Positions 44,957-53,704 of a stretch of 64,000 bases of DNA are shown one piece after another (position 1 is the first letter of the stretch; every line of letters starts with the position of its first letter). The stretch is from Mycolicibacterium rhodesiae NBB3 (GTDB lineage: Bacteria; Actinomycetota; Actinomycetes; Mycobacteriales; Mycobacteriaceae). Below the pieces are notes generated by a model. That model ran no database searches. It was not told the origin of the DNA and saw only the letters and a list, made by a program, of their open reading frames with translations. The DNA is taken from contig NC_016604.1 in the NCBI RefSeq assembly GCF_000230895.2, positions 6,138,001-6,202,000 on the forward strand. Direction: 5' to 3'. The translations under genes were made by a program, and so were the position numbers.

Positions 44957-45883
44957 TCAGCCGCCCGTCAACGGCTCGAGCAGTCTGCCGACTTCCGCAA
45001 TCGGACCCGGCGAGTAGCCCAGCTGCGTCGCCGGACTGAGGATTACACCATCGACGCCCGCGTCGAGCACCTTGGTTTTGATCTGTTCGGCGATCTGTTC
45101 CGGGGTGCCTGCCACCGCCTGTTGTCTGACCTCGTCCGGAAGAAGGTCGGGTGAGACGCCGTCGCCGATCAGTGCAGCGACGAGCATGCTGGTCTCCAAC
45201 GTGTCGGGGTCACGCCCGATCTCCTCGCAGCATTGCCTTGCGATCCGGACCTTGCGCGGCAGCTCGTCGAAGCCCGCGATGATGTTCAGATGGTCGAAGT
45301 GACGGGCCGCCAACGGGATGGTCTTCTTCTCCCCCCGCCCGCCGATCAGCAACGGGATGTGCGCGCGAAAGCGTGGTTCGGCCATTGCCGCCTTTGTTCG
45401 ATACCAGTTGCCGGACATGGTGACTCGCTCACCACGAATCATCGGCAGGATGATCTGCAGCGCCTCGTCCAGCTTGCCGAATCGGTCGGCGAAGGTACCG
45501 AATTCGAATCCCAGCGATTCATGTTCGTACTCGAACCAACCTGTGCCGATCCCCAGGACTGCACGGCCCTGACTGACGACGTCCAACGTGGTGACCGCCT
45601 TGGTCAGCAGAGTCGGGTTGCGATAGCTGTTGCCGGTGACCAATGTGCCCAACTGGACCCGCTCTGTTGCAGTCGCCAAGGCGCCGAGAGCGGTGTACGC
45701 CTCCAACATCGGCTGGTCCGGCGATCCCGCCTGGGGCAGCTGGTAAAAGTGGTCCATCACAAAGACCGAGTCGAATCCCGCCGATTCCGCTTCCCGAGCC
45801 TGCGCGATGACGGTGGGAAAGAGCTCCTCGACACCGGTGCCGTAACTGAAATTGCCGATCTGCAATCCGAGTCGAAGGGTCAT
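44957..45883 (-). CDS. Luciferase-like (LLM) F420-dependent oxidoreductase
   Basis: A 308-residue TIM-barrel oxidoreductase of the bacterial luciferase family. The typical segments AESAGFDSVFVMDHFYQ, LGTLVTGNSYRNPTLLTKAVTTLD and LGIGTGWFEYEH mark the F420 subgroup (TIGR03560-like). Such proteins reduce or oxidise small organic substrates with F420. ATG 45883; a perfect palindrome lies 13 nt upstream. It converges with the GH6 gene and stands alone. Confidence 0.92.
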   Translation of the reverse strand: MTLRLGLQIGNFSYGTGVEELFPTVIAQAREAESAGFDSVFVMDHFYQLPQAGSPDQPMLEAYTALGALATATERVQLGTLVTGNSYRNPTLLTKAVTTLDVVSQGRAVLGIGTGWFEYEHESLGFEFGTFADRFGKLDEALQIILPMIRGERVTMSGNWYRTKAAMAEPRFRAHIPLLIGGRGEKKTIPLAARHFDHLNIIAGFDELPRKVRIARQCCEEIGRDPDTLETSMLVAALIGDGVSPDLLPDEVRQQAVAGTPEQIAEQIKTKVLDAGVDGVILSPATQLGYSPGPIAEVGRLLEPLTGG

Positions 45884-45895
45884 TCGTCCACACTA

Positions 45896-45908
45896 TTTGT
45901 TGAACAAA
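45896..45908. promoter_or_regulatory. Palindrome upstream of LLM gene
   Basis: TTTGTT-g-AACAAA is a perfect 13-bp palindrome ending 13 nt before the LLM ATG on the minus strand. It may be an operator; no regulator gene is adjacent. Confidence 0.4.
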
Positions 45909-45963
45909 CATCAGGGCGCGGAGCGCAGACATTTCAGCCCCCGATTATAAGGGGGACGCTGTT

Positions 45964-46185
45964 TCAGCTCATCAACAGAGCATTTCGGGCTGCCGCGCGG
46001 CGGTCGGCGGCCTGTAGCCAGCTGCGGTGGACCCAGCACTCATCGAGCCAGCACGTCGGCCCCCGCCGAGATTCCACTCCGACGCCGAGCGTGACGACGC
46101 GAGAGAACATCGGCTCCCCGCATTCGCACAGCTCGCCTGAATACTCGATCCGTCTGGCCACAATCCCTCCCGGCACGTCACACAT
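45964..46185 (-). CDS. Possible small Cys-rich protein
   Basis: A 73-codon reading frame from ATG 46185 (an in-frame ATG at 46239 would add 18 residues). It has MCDVPGGIVARRIEYSGELC, a CxC pair (CECG), and two further Cys in CWLDECW, with a basic helix at the end, which could be a small metal-binding protein. There is a competing frame over the same DNA and no clear ribosome site, so confidence is low. It lies upstream of the LLM gene on the same strand. Confidence 0.35.
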   Translation of the reverse strand: MCDVPGGIVARRIEYSGELCECGEPMFSRVVTLGVGVESRRGPTCWLDECWVHRSWLQAADRRAAARNALLMS

Positions 46186-46239
46186 GGCCGAATGGCCCTG
46201 GTCTTGGGTACGTACCCACCTGCGACCGCGAGCAAACAT

Positions 46240-46475
46240 CTATTTTTTGCCCAGTTTCAAACCTCGTTGCGGACCGGAAGCCGGTTCAGATGCGCTATGA
46301 GCGGCATCGAGACGACGCTTCGACAGGGGCTCGCATGCGAGTGATCTGCGCCGAAAAGGCGTTGCCCGGCGAAGTGCGCTGACACCTGCACGGGACATCG
46401 GTCCGCTATGACCGTCCGCCATGTGACTTGACGGACGCGTGCCATTCGCGATGAATCGGGCATCTTGGTAGATGC
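46240..46475. other. Intergenic region before the acyltransferase array
   Basis: About 235 bp between the possible small gene and the first conserved upstream element. Short reading frames here have no recognisable features. No RNA gene or repeat is seen. Confidence 0.5.
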
Positions 46476-46535
46476 GCACAATGCGCAAAACGGCCTAATC
46501 GTTCGCTTTCGGCGACTATCGCTCACAAGAGCGAC
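46476..46535 (+). promoter_or_regulatory. Conserved two-block upstream element, copy 1
   Basis: Block 1 is GCACAATGCGCAAAAC (46476-46491). After exactly 24 bp, block 2 is CTATCGCTCACAAGAGCGAC (46516-46535), containing the inverted repeat TCGCTC-acaa-GAGCGA. The spacer holds TCGC-N5-GCGA. It lies 32 nt before the ATG of the first array gene. CACAA occurs in both blocks, 47 bp apart. It is the shortest-leader copy of the four. Confidence 0.75.
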
Positions 46536-46567
46536 GTCGATGGCTGCGCTCCGTAGCTTCGACCGGC

Positions 46568-47941
46568 ATGAGCAACGTCCTCGATCTGGTGGACCAGACG
46601 ATCTTTCGCGTCGAGCGAGCCGCCGACATCACCAACCTGATCCAGTGCGTGTGGGTCTACGACCGTTCGATCGACATCGACGGCCTGCGACGGTTCCACG
46701 GGCATCTGCAGAACGGGCGGCTATCGCGCCGCATCGAACGGTCACCGCTGCCGTTCAGCCGCCACCGCTGGGTCTCCTCCGACGACCAGCGCGACATCGA
46801 GGTCACCGAGCGGCGGCCGCGCGAAGAGTTCGACGCTTGGCTCACCGAACAGGCCGACACAGCACTTGACGCCGAACACGGACCCGGCTGGCACCTCGCC
46901 GTGCTGCCGTTCACCGACGGTGGAGCCGGAGTGAGTCTGGTTGCCTCTCACTGCATCACTGACGGCGTCGGGCTCTGCGAGGCCGTGGCGGACGCCGCGG
47001 CCGGCCGGGACCACCCACGCCCGTGGCCCGCCGCGGGCACCCGTCGCAAGTGGCAGGCCGTCCGCGAGGATGCCCGTCAAACCTTGAGCGACGCACCGGC
47101 GATCGGTCGCGCCGTCGCTGCGGCCGCACGGTTCGTCAAGAACAACCACGCCGCCGGTGCAGTTGCCGCGCCACCCGGCCTGCCTGCGGGCACCGACGAG
47201 CCCATCAGGCTTCCAGCGGCGACGGTGTTCCTGGACGCCGACGAGTGGGACGCCCGCGCGCACGAGCTAGGCGGGACCAGCAATACGCTGTTCGCGGCGT
47301 TAGCGGCTCGCCTCGCCCTGCAGGTGGGCCGGGTCGCCGCGGACGGGTCGGTCACGCTGACAATGCCCATCAACGAGCGCACCGCCGGCGATACCCGCGC
47401 CAACGCGATCACCAATGTCGATATCACCGTCGACCCGGCGGGAGCAACGACCGACCTCACCGAGATCCGTTCCGCGACAAAGCAAGCACTGATCCGTTCC
47501 GCGAGCGAACCCGACGCACGGTGGGCGCTGACGCCCCTTGTTCTCCTGGTGCCCGAGCGCCTCGGCAAGCGCTTTGTCGGCGCGGCCACCAACAGCGCAG
47601 CCAGCGTGGGCGCTTCCAATGTCGGTGACGTCGATCCGGCCGTCAACCGGCCGGACGGCTCGGACGCCGACTACTTCGCCATCAGATCGCTCAGCTCGGG
47701 TATGACCACGGCGATGATGCATCAGCTCGGCGGCCTGCTCTCCTTCCTCTCCGGAAGGGCCCATGGCCAGGTCTTTGTCTCGGTGGTCGCCTTTGAACCG
47801 GACGGCTCGACCACGAACGACGATCTGCGACAGCGTGTTTCGGCCGCCCTGAGCGACTTCTCGCTGACACCGACACCGGGCTGGGCAAGTCCCTGCAAGC
47901 CGACGAGCACAATGCGCAAAACCGAGCTTATCGGCGCTTAG
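46568..47941 (+). CDS. WS/DGAT-condensation superfamily acyltransferase-like, array member 1
   Basis: 457 residues of the CoA-dependent acyltransferase (condensation/WS-DGAT) fold. The HHxxxDG catalytic motif appears as SHCITDG with the catalytic-position His at 128 and Asp at 132, the first His being Ser. Array-specific blocks are RIERSPLPFSRHRWV (56-70), EHGPGWHL (103-110) and NERTAGDTRANAI, equivalent to the VPVS-R-GN region of wax ester synthases. It should join an acyl-CoA to an alcohol or amine acceptor. Its C-terminal tail (STMRKT and on) is encoded by block 1 of the next gene's upstream element and is absent from the other four. Monocistronic; soluble, no signal peptide. Confidence 0.88.
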   Translation: MSNVLDLVDQTIFRVERAADITNLIQCVWVYDRSIDIDGLRRFHGHLQNGRLSRRIERSPLPFSRHRWVSSDDQRDIEVTERRPREEFDAWLTEQADTALDAEHGPGWHLAVLPFTDGGAGVSLVASHCITDGVGLCEAVADAAAGRDHPRPWPAAGTRRKWQAVREDARQTLSDAPAIGRAVAAAARFVKNNHAAGAVAAPPGLPAGTDEPIRLPAATVFLDADEWDARAHELGGTSNTLFAALAARLALQVGRVAADGSVTLTMPINERTAGDTRANAITNVDITVDPAGATTDLTEIRSATKQALIRSASEPDARWALTPLVLLVPERLGKRFVGAATNSAASVGASNVGDVDPAVNRPDGSDADYFAIRSLSSGMTTAMMHQLGGLLSFLSGRAHGQVFVSVVAFEPDGSTTNDDLRQRVSAALSDFSLTPTPGWASPCKPTSTMRKTELIGA

Positions 47942-47966
47942 GCGCACTATCGCGGTCAACCGCGAC
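47907..47966 (+). promoter_or_regulatory. Conserved two-block upstream element, copy 2
   Basis: GCACAATGCGCAAAAC (47907-47922), a 24-bp spacer with GCGC-TTAG-GCGC, then CTATCGCGGTCAACCGCGAC (47947-47966) with the inverted repeat TCGCGGT-ca-ACCGCGA. Block 1 and most of the spacer lie inside the end of array gene 1 (stop 47941). It lies 106 nt before the ATG of gene 2. Compared with copy 1, the arms of the block 2 repeat changed together while pairing was kept. Confidence 0.75.
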
Positions 47967-48072
47967 ACCGCGGTCCCCGACGACGAATACTGGCATTGAA
48001 CCGATAAGACGCTGGTGTGCAGCGCATTTCACGCGCGAACGCACGATCCGCCGGCGGGAAGGATTCCACGAC

Positions 48073-49425
48073 ATGAGCAACGTACTCGATCTGGTCGATC
48101 AGAGCTTCTTTCGCCTCGGGCAGGCGTCCGGAGTGGGGCAATGTGTGTGGGTGTACAACCGCGCGGTCGACATCGACGGTCTGCGCCGGTTCCACGAGCA
48201 CCTCCAGCGCGGCCGTCTGGCCCGCCGCATCGAACGGTCACCGTTGCCGTTCGGCCGCCACCGCTGGGTGACCCCGAGCGATCGATCCGAGTTGGAAATC
48301 GTCGCCATCCCGCGGCCCCGCGAGGAACTGGACGCCTGGCTCATCGAGCAGGCCGCCACGCCGCTGGACCCCGAGCACGGACCCGGCTGGCACCTCGCGA
48401 CGATGCCGTTCACCGACGGCGGCGCGGCGGTGAGTCTGGTCCTGACGCACTGCCTGACCGACGGAATCGGCGGATGCGTCGCGATCGTGGAAGCGGCGTG
48501 CGGTTACGACATCGCGATCGAATGGCCCGCTGCCGGGTCACGGCGGAAGTGGCACGCCATCCGACAGGACGCCCGCCAGACCATGCGCGACATGCCGGCC
48601 ATCGGCCGCGCCGCCATCGCCGCCGCACGATTCGCCCGGCGCAACCGCGGCAGTGCACCTGCCCCGGTGCCACCCGCTCCGATCACCGGAGGCGACGAAC
48701 TCGTGACGCTGCCAACGGCCACGATCTTCCTCGATGCCGACGAGTGGGACGCCCGCGCCGACGCGCTGGGCGGCACGGGCAACACCCTGCTGGCCGGTCT
48801 GTCCGCGCGCATCGCCGAGCGACTGGGTCGCGTCGCGGTAGACGGCACCGTCAATGTGGCCATGCCCGTCAACGAACGCACCGCCGACGACACGCGCGCC
48901 AATGCGGTCGCGATGGTCGATGTCATGGTCGACCCGGCTCCTGCTGCGAACGACCTGCGCGAGATCCGCACCTCGACAAAGGAAGCGTTGATCCGGCACC
49001 GGGAGGTGCCCGACGAGCGACAGGATCTGCTGCCCCTCGTTCCGCTGCTGCCCGAGCGGGTCACCAAGCGGATGGCCAGCGTGGCGACCGGCGGTACGAC
49101 CAACGTCGTGGTCTCGTCCAACTTGGGTGAGGCTCCGGCGCCGGTCAACCAGCCGGACGGCACCGACGCCGACTACGTCGCCCTACTGTCGCGCTATCCG
49201 GCGGTGAGCAAGACGATGATCGACCAGCTCGGCGGCGTACTGGTCGTCCACTCGGGACGGGTGCACGACCAGGTGTTCGTCTCAGTGCTCGGCTATCAGC
49301 CGGACCGGCCGAACTCGAATGACACCCTGCGTAGCAACCTCGTCAGCGCACTGGGGGACTTCTCGCTGGCGCCGGTGACGGGTTGGGAGTGCGCCGACGC
49401 GGTTGACGCACTCCCCGCGGTCTAG
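48073..49425 (+). CDS. WS/DGAT-condensation superfamily acyltransferase-like, array member 2
   Basis: 450 residues, a paralogue of members 1 and 3-5. The catalytic motif is THCLTDG with His126 and Asp130, so the residue before His is Thr rather than Ser. It shares RIERSPLPFGRHRWV, EHGPGWHL, NERTADDTRANAV and the C-terminal SNLGEAPAPVNQPDG block. It lacks the TNLLQ segment near residue 20 seen in the others (QASGVGQCVWV), making it the most divergent N-terminus. GGGAAGG lies upstream of the ATG. Transcribed on its own from the element at 47907-47966. Confidence 0.88.
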   Translation: MSNVLDLVDQSFFRLGQASGVGQCVWVYNRAVDIDGLRRFHEHLQRGRLARRIERSPLPFGRHRWVTPSDRSELEIVAIPRPREELDAWLIEQAATPLDPEHGPGWHLATMPFTDGGAAVSLVLTHCLTDGIGGCVAIVEAACGYDIAIEWPAAGSRRKWHAIRQDARQTMRDMPAIGRAAIAAARFARRNRGSAPAPVPPAPITGGDELVTLPTATIFLDADEWDARADALGGTGNTLLAGLSARIAERLGRVAVDGTVNVAMPVNERTADDTRANAVAMVDVMVDPAPAANDLREIRTSTKEALIRHREVPDERQDLLPLVPLLPERVTKRMASVATGGTTNVVVSSNLGEAPAPVNQPDGTDADYVALLSRYPAVSKTMIDQLGGVLVVHSGRVHDQVFVSVLGYQPDRPNSNDTLRSNLVSALGDFSLAPVTGWECADAVDALPAV

Positions 49426-49432
49426 CGCCTGC

Positions 49433-49492
49433 GCACAATGCGGAAAACCTGAGCAAAAGGCGCTTTCGCCGACTATCGCGCACAAGAGCGAC
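49433..49492 (+). promoter_or_regulatory. Conserved two-block upstream element, copy 3
   Basis: GCACAATGCGGAAAAC (49433-49448; one change from the other copies), a 24-bp spacer with GGCG-CTTT-CGCC, then CTATCGCGCACAAGAGCGAC (49473-49492), whose inverted repeat has one mismatch. CACAA cores are 47 bp apart. It lies 118 nt before the ATG of gene 3 and serves the gene 3-4-5 operon. It begins 7 nt after the stop of gene 2. Confidence 0.75.
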
Positions 49493-49610
49493 ACGGCACG
49501 GCCGTCGCCGTAGATTCGAAATCACTGAAGAGCACCGAATCGCCACACCCGGAAACACACTGGCGCACAGAGCATTCAAGCGCACCACGAACGCAGGAAG
49601 GCCGCTAGTA

Positions 49611-50972
49611 ATGAGCAACGTTCTCGATCCCTACGATCAGACCTACTTCAGTTTCGGGCGCGCGGCCGGCGTCACCAACCTGCTGCAATGCGTCTGGGTC
49701 TACGACCGTGGGATCGACGTCGACGGAGTGCGCACGTTCCATCACCACCTGCGGCAGGGCCTGCTGGCACGTCGTATCGAGCGCTCGCGGCTGCCGTTCG
49801 GCCGCGACCGCTGGGTCTCGCCGGACGGGGCGCCCGGACTCGAGGTCGTCGCGAACCCGAGACCGAGGGCAGAGTTCGACGCGTGGCTGGACGAGCAGGC
49901 CGACATCCCGCTGGACGCAGAACACGGGCCTGGCTGGCACCTTGCGGTGCTGCCCTTCGCCGACGGAGGCGCCGGGTTGAGCCTGACCGTGTCGCATTGC
50001 CTCATCGACGGCGTCGGACTCAGCCAGGCCGTGGCCGATGCAGCTGCTGGTGATCAACATCCGATCGCCTGGCCTGCCGCCGGCTCGCGGGGTCGCTGGC
50101 AGTCCCTGGCCGAGGACGCAGTCCAGGCCGTGCGCGACATGCCTGCCGTCGGCCGGGCCGTCGTCGCCGCGGCGGGCTTCGCGCGACGCCAGCGCGGCGC
50201 GGCAGCCTCTCAACCGGCCATCGTTGACGAATCCGATGATCGCGTCACGCTGTCGACGGCGACGATCTTCGTCGACGCCGACGAGTGGAATACCCGAGCG
50301 AACGTGCTTAAAGGCACCGCCAATACGCTGCTCGCGGGAATGGCGGCACGGCTCGCACTGCGGGTGGGCCGAGTCACCGCGGACGGCTCGGCAACCCCGT
50401 CGATACCCGTCAACACGCGCTCCGAGTGCGACACCCGGGCCAACGCCATCACCAACGTCGACATCACCGTCGATCCGGTGGGTGCGGCGATCGACCTGAG
50501 CGAGATCCGCGCCGCGACAAAGCAAGCGCTGATCCGCTCCAAGGATGTGCCCGACGAGCGGTGGGCCCTGCTACCTTTGGTTCCCCTGCTGCCCGAACAG
50601 GTCAAGAAGCGCGTGGTTGGCGTCGTCACCGGCGGTACGACCAACGTGGTCTCGTCAAATCTCGGCGACACCGCGCCCGCGCTGAACAAGCCGGATGGCA
50701 CCGACGCCGACTACTTCGCGATGAAGTCGCTGTACCCGGGTGTCACCAAGGCGATCATGCACCGCACCGGCGGTGTCTTGGCCCTGCTCTCCGGACGGGT
50801 CAACGGGCGGGTCTTCGTCTCGGCGCTGGCCTACCAACCGGGCCGAAACAACTCCGATGATCAGCTGCGGCAGGACCTTTCGAGTGTCCTACGGGACTTC
50901 TCGATCACGGCCTCGACGGACTGGGGTGCGACACAGGCGGATTCCCCCGAACTGTGCGATCTGACGGCATAA
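49611..50972 (+). CDS. WS/DGAT-condensation superfamily acyltransferase-like, array member 3
   Basis: 453 residues. SHCLIDG with His129 and Asp133. Conserved blocks RIERSRLPFGRDRWV and EHGPGWHL are present. The second-domain block is NTRSECDTRANAI, with Thr instead of the Glu of NERT. The N-terminus MSNVLDPYDQTYF differs from the VDQ form of the others. An AGGAAGG site precedes the ATG. It is the first gene of a three-gene operon (29 nt to gene 4; genes 4 and 5 overlap), driven by the element at 49433-49492. Confidence 0.88.
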   Translation: MSNVLDPYDQTYFSFGRAAGVTNLLQCVWVYDRGIDVDGVRTFHHHLRQGLLARRIERSRLPFGRDRWVSPDGAPGLEVVANPRPRAEFDAWLDEQADIPLDAEHGPGWHLAVLPFADGGAGLSLTVSHCLIDGVGLSQAVADAAAGDQHPIAWPAAGSRGRWQSLAEDAVQAVRDMPAVGRAVVAAAGFARRQRGAAASQPAIVDESDDRVTLSTATIFVDADEWNTRANVLKGTANTLLAGMAARLALRVGRVTADGSATPSIPVNTRSECDTRANAITNVDITVDPVGAAIDLSEIRAATKQALIRSKDVPDERWALLPLVPLLPEQVKKRVVGVVTGGTTNVVSSNLGDTAPALNKPDGTDADYFAMKSLYPGVTKAIMHRTGGVLALLSGRVNGRVFVSALAYQPGRNNSDDQLRQDLSSVLRDFSITASTDWGATQADSPELCDLTA

Positions 50973-51001
50973 CCGAAGCGATAAGGCAAGGGTTCAGGAC
51001 A

Positions 51002-52360
51002 ATGGACAACGTACTCGATCTGTTCGACCAGACGGTGTTCGACGGCGAGCGAGCGACAGGTGCCACCAACCTGTTGCAGGTCGTCTGGGTGTACAACCAA
51101 GCCGTCGACATCGACGGTCTGCGGCGATTCCACGGCCACCTGCAGCAGGGCCGGTTGTCGCGCCGCATCGAGCGTTCACCGCTGCCGTTCGGCCGCCATC
51201 GCTGGGTGTCCCCCGACAATGGGCCTGAGCTCGAGATCGTGTCGACGCCGCGGCCGCGAGAGGAATTCGACGCCTGGCTCGGTGCGCAGGCCGGCACCCC
51301 GCTGGACGCCGAGCATGGACCGGGATGGCACCTCGCGGTGCTGCCGTTCACCGATGGTGGCGCCGGGGTGAGCCTGGTGATCTCACACTGTCTGGCCGAC
51401 GGCGTCGGCCTCTGCGAAGCGCTGGCCGACGCGGCATCGGGCCGTCGCGATCCGGTCGCCTGGCCGGCCGCGCGCGCACGCCGGCTGTGGCAAGCGGTCT
51501 GCGAGGACGGCCGCCAGACCGTGCACGACATCCCCGCGATCAGGCGCGCGGTGGCCGCGGCGGCCGCTCTCGCGCGGCGAGGGAACGAGGCCGACACCTC
51601 CGACACCCCGGCTCCGGCCGTGCCGACGGTCGAGGTCGACGAGGTCGTCTCGCTGCCCACGGCAACGGTTTTCGTCGACGCCGACGAGTGGGATTCCCGC
51701 GCGGCAGCACTGGGCGGCACCGCCAATTCGCTGCTGGCCGGTTTGGCGTCCCGCATCGCGCTACGTGCGGGCCGCCTGTCGGCGGACGGATCGGTGGCGT
51801 TGACACTGCCGGTCAGCGAACGCACCGCCGACGACACCCGCGCGAACGCCATCACGAACATCGACATCACCGTCGACGCCCATGCCGCTGCGTTGGACCT
51901 GCGCGATATCCGGACCACCGTCAAGCAGGCATTGATCCGTTCGAAGGACGTGCTGAACGAGCGGTGGGAACTCCTGCCGATCGCTCCGCTGCTGCCGCAG
52001 TGGCTGATCAGGCGATGCGTCGGCGTTTCCGCCGGCAGCGCGTCCAGCGTGATCTCGTCCAACCTCGGTGTGGTCGACCCGGCCGCCCACCGGCCCGATG
52101 GCACCGACGCCGACCAGTTCATCATCCGAACGCTCGGTCCGGGCGTGACCAAGGCGACCATGCACCGGTTGGGTGGGCTGCTGGTGGTGCTCGCGGGAAG
52201 GGCGCAGGGTCAGGTCTTCGTGTCGGTCCTCGCGTATCAGCCTGGCGACTCCAACACGAATAACGATCTGCGACGCAACCTTTCAGGTGCGTTGAGCGAC
52301 TTCCTGCTCACCTCCACGACGGGCTGGTCATGCCCTGAGTCTGTCGGAGCAGCGGGATGA
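51002..52360 (+). CDS. WS/DGAT-condensation superfamily acyltransferase-like, array member 4
   Basis: 452 residues from the ATG at 51002 (MDNVLDLFDQ aligns with the other starts; an upstream in-frame ATG would run into gene 3). SHCLADG has His129 and Asp133; SERTADDTRANAI is its second-domain block. It has a longer Thr/Pro/Val linker near 190-210 (DTSDTPAPAVPTVEVDE) between the two halves. It has no copy of the upstream element and depends on the gene 3 promoter. Its stop overlaps gene 5 as ATGA. Confidence 0.88.
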   Translation: MDNVLDLFDQTVFDGERATGATNLLQVVWVYNQAVDIDGLRRFHGHLQQGRLSRRIERSPLPFGRHRWVSPDNGPELEIVSTPRPREEFDAWLGAQAGTPLDAEHGPGWHLAVLPFTDGGAGVSLVISHCLADGVGLCEALADAASGRRDPVAWPAARARRLWQAVCEDGRQTVHDIPAIRRAVAAAAALARRGNEADTSDTPAPAVPTVEVDEVVSLPTATVFVDADEWDSRAAALGGTANSLLAGLASRIALRAGRLSADGSVALTLPVSERTADDTRANAITNIDITVDAHAAALDLRDIRTTVKQALIRSKDVLNERWELLPIAPLLPQWLIRRCVGVSAGSASSVISSNLGVVDPAAHRPDGTDADQFIIRTLGPGVTKATMHRLGGLLVVLAGRAQGQVFVSVLAYQPGDSNTNNDLRRNLSGALSDFLLTSTTGWSCPESVGAAG

Positions 52361-53688
52361 GCAACATCCTCGACCTGGTGGACCAAACCGCGTTCCTCGG
52401 GGAGCGCGCGACGAAGACAACCAATCTGCTGCAGGCGGTTTGGGTGTACAACCACGGGATCGACACCGACGGTGTGCGTGAGTTCCACCGCCATCTCCAG
52501 CGCGGTCGGCTGTCCCGCCGTATCGAGCGCTCGCCGTTGCCATTTGGGCGTCATCGCTGGGTCTCCCCCACCGATCAGCCCGACCTCGAGGTCGTCGAGG
52601 CACGTCCGCGTGAACAGTTCGACGCGTGGGTCGAGGAGCAGTCGAACACGCCACTGGACCCCGAGCACGGACCCGGCTGGCACCTCGCGGTGCTGCCGTT
52701 CACCGGCGGTGGCGCAGGGATCAGCTTCGTCACCTCCCATTGCCTCATCGACGGCGTCGGGCTCTGTGAAGTGTTGGCCGACGCCGCTTCCGGCCGCCGC
52801 GATCCGACCTCCTGGCCCGCTGCCGGGTCCCGGCGGTGGTGGCAGGCGCTGCGTGAAGATGTCCGCCAGACCATGCGCGACCTGCCCGCGATGGGCCGGG
52901 CCGTCATCGCCACTGCCCGATTCGCCCGACACAACGGCGGCGGCACCTCTCCTGCGCCGGCGAAGTTCGTCGGTCCCGACGAACGCGTCTCTCCGCCCAT
53001 GGCAACGTTTTTCGTCGATGCCGACCAGTGGGACGCCCGCGCCGACGCGCTAGGCGGAACGAGTAACGCTCTCCTCGCGGGGGTAGCGGCCAGGCTCGCC
53101 CAGCGGGCGGGACGGGTCGGCGCAGATGGTTGGGCTACGCTGGCGCTTCCCGTCAACGAGCGCACTCCCGGCGACACGCGCGCCAATGCCATTACCGCGG
53201 TGGACATCACGATCGACCCCGCCGCAGCGCCGACGGATCTGCGCCCGATTCGCACCGCGCTCAAACGAGCGCTGATCCGTCGTAATGACACCGCCGACCA
53301 GCGGTTTGCGATGCTGCCGCTGTCCCCTCTACTGCCGCGGTGGCTCGTCAGGCGGATGGCCGGCGTGGCCCTCGGCGGCGCGACGACGAGCGGATCGTCC
53401 AACCTCGGTGAGCTCGACCCGGCCGCCAACCGGCCCGATGGCACGGACGCCGACAGCTTCACGATGCGGACCCTGTATCCGGGCGTCACCAGCGCGACCA
53501 TGCACCACACCGGTGGACTGCTCGGTTTGCTTTCGGGCAGGGTGCGCGGCCGGGTCTTCGTCTCGGTCTTCGCCTACCAGCCGGGCCGCCCCAACTCCGA
53601 GGAGCAGTTGCGGCAGGATATCTCGAACGCCCTGAGGGACTTCTCGCTGACGGCCACCGTGGGCTGGGGATGCCCGACGCGCGTCTGA
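52357..53688 (+). CDS. WS/DGAT-condensation superfamily acyltransferase-like, array member 5
   Basis: 443 residues. SHCLIDG with His128 and Asp132, RIERSPLPFGRHRWV, EHGPGWHL and NERTPGDTRANAI. The ATG overlaps gene 4's stop (ATGA), so translation is coupled. Its 3' end faces the convergent alpha/beta hydrolase gene, 16 nt away. It ends at the common C-terminus (FSLTATVGWGCPTRV), without the tail of member 1. Like all members it lacks signal peptide and membrane helices, so it probably acts in the cytoplasm or at the inner membrane face. Confidence 0.88.
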   Translation: MSNILDLVDQTAFLGERATKTTNLLQAVWVYNHGIDTDGVREFHRHLQRGRLSRRIERSPLPFGRHRWVSPTDQPDLEVVEARPREQFDAWVEEQSNTPLDPEHGPGWHLAVLPFTGGGAGISFVTSHCLIDGVGLCEVLADAASGRRDPTSWPAAGSRRWWQALREDVRQTMRDLPAMGRAVIATARFARHNGGGTSPAPAKFVGPDERVSPPMATFFVDADQWDARADALGGTSNALLAGVAARLAQRAGRVGADGWATLALPVNERTPGDTRANAITAVDITIDPAAAPTDLRPIRTALKRALIRRNDTADQRFAMLPLSPLLPRWLVRRMAGVALGGATTSGSSNLGELDPAANRPDGTDADSFTMRTLYPGVTSATMHHTGGLLGLLSGRVRGRVFVSVFAYQPGRPNSEEQLRQDISNALRDFSLTATVGWGCPTRV

Positions 53689-53704
53689 AAGTATGTGCGG
53701 CCGT

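Noticed and set aside
46568..53688. Non-ribosomal peptide synthetase condensation domains
   Set aside because: There are no adenylation, carrier or thioesterase domains anywhere nearby, each protein stands alone, and the second-half motifs fit WS/DGAT-type proteins better.
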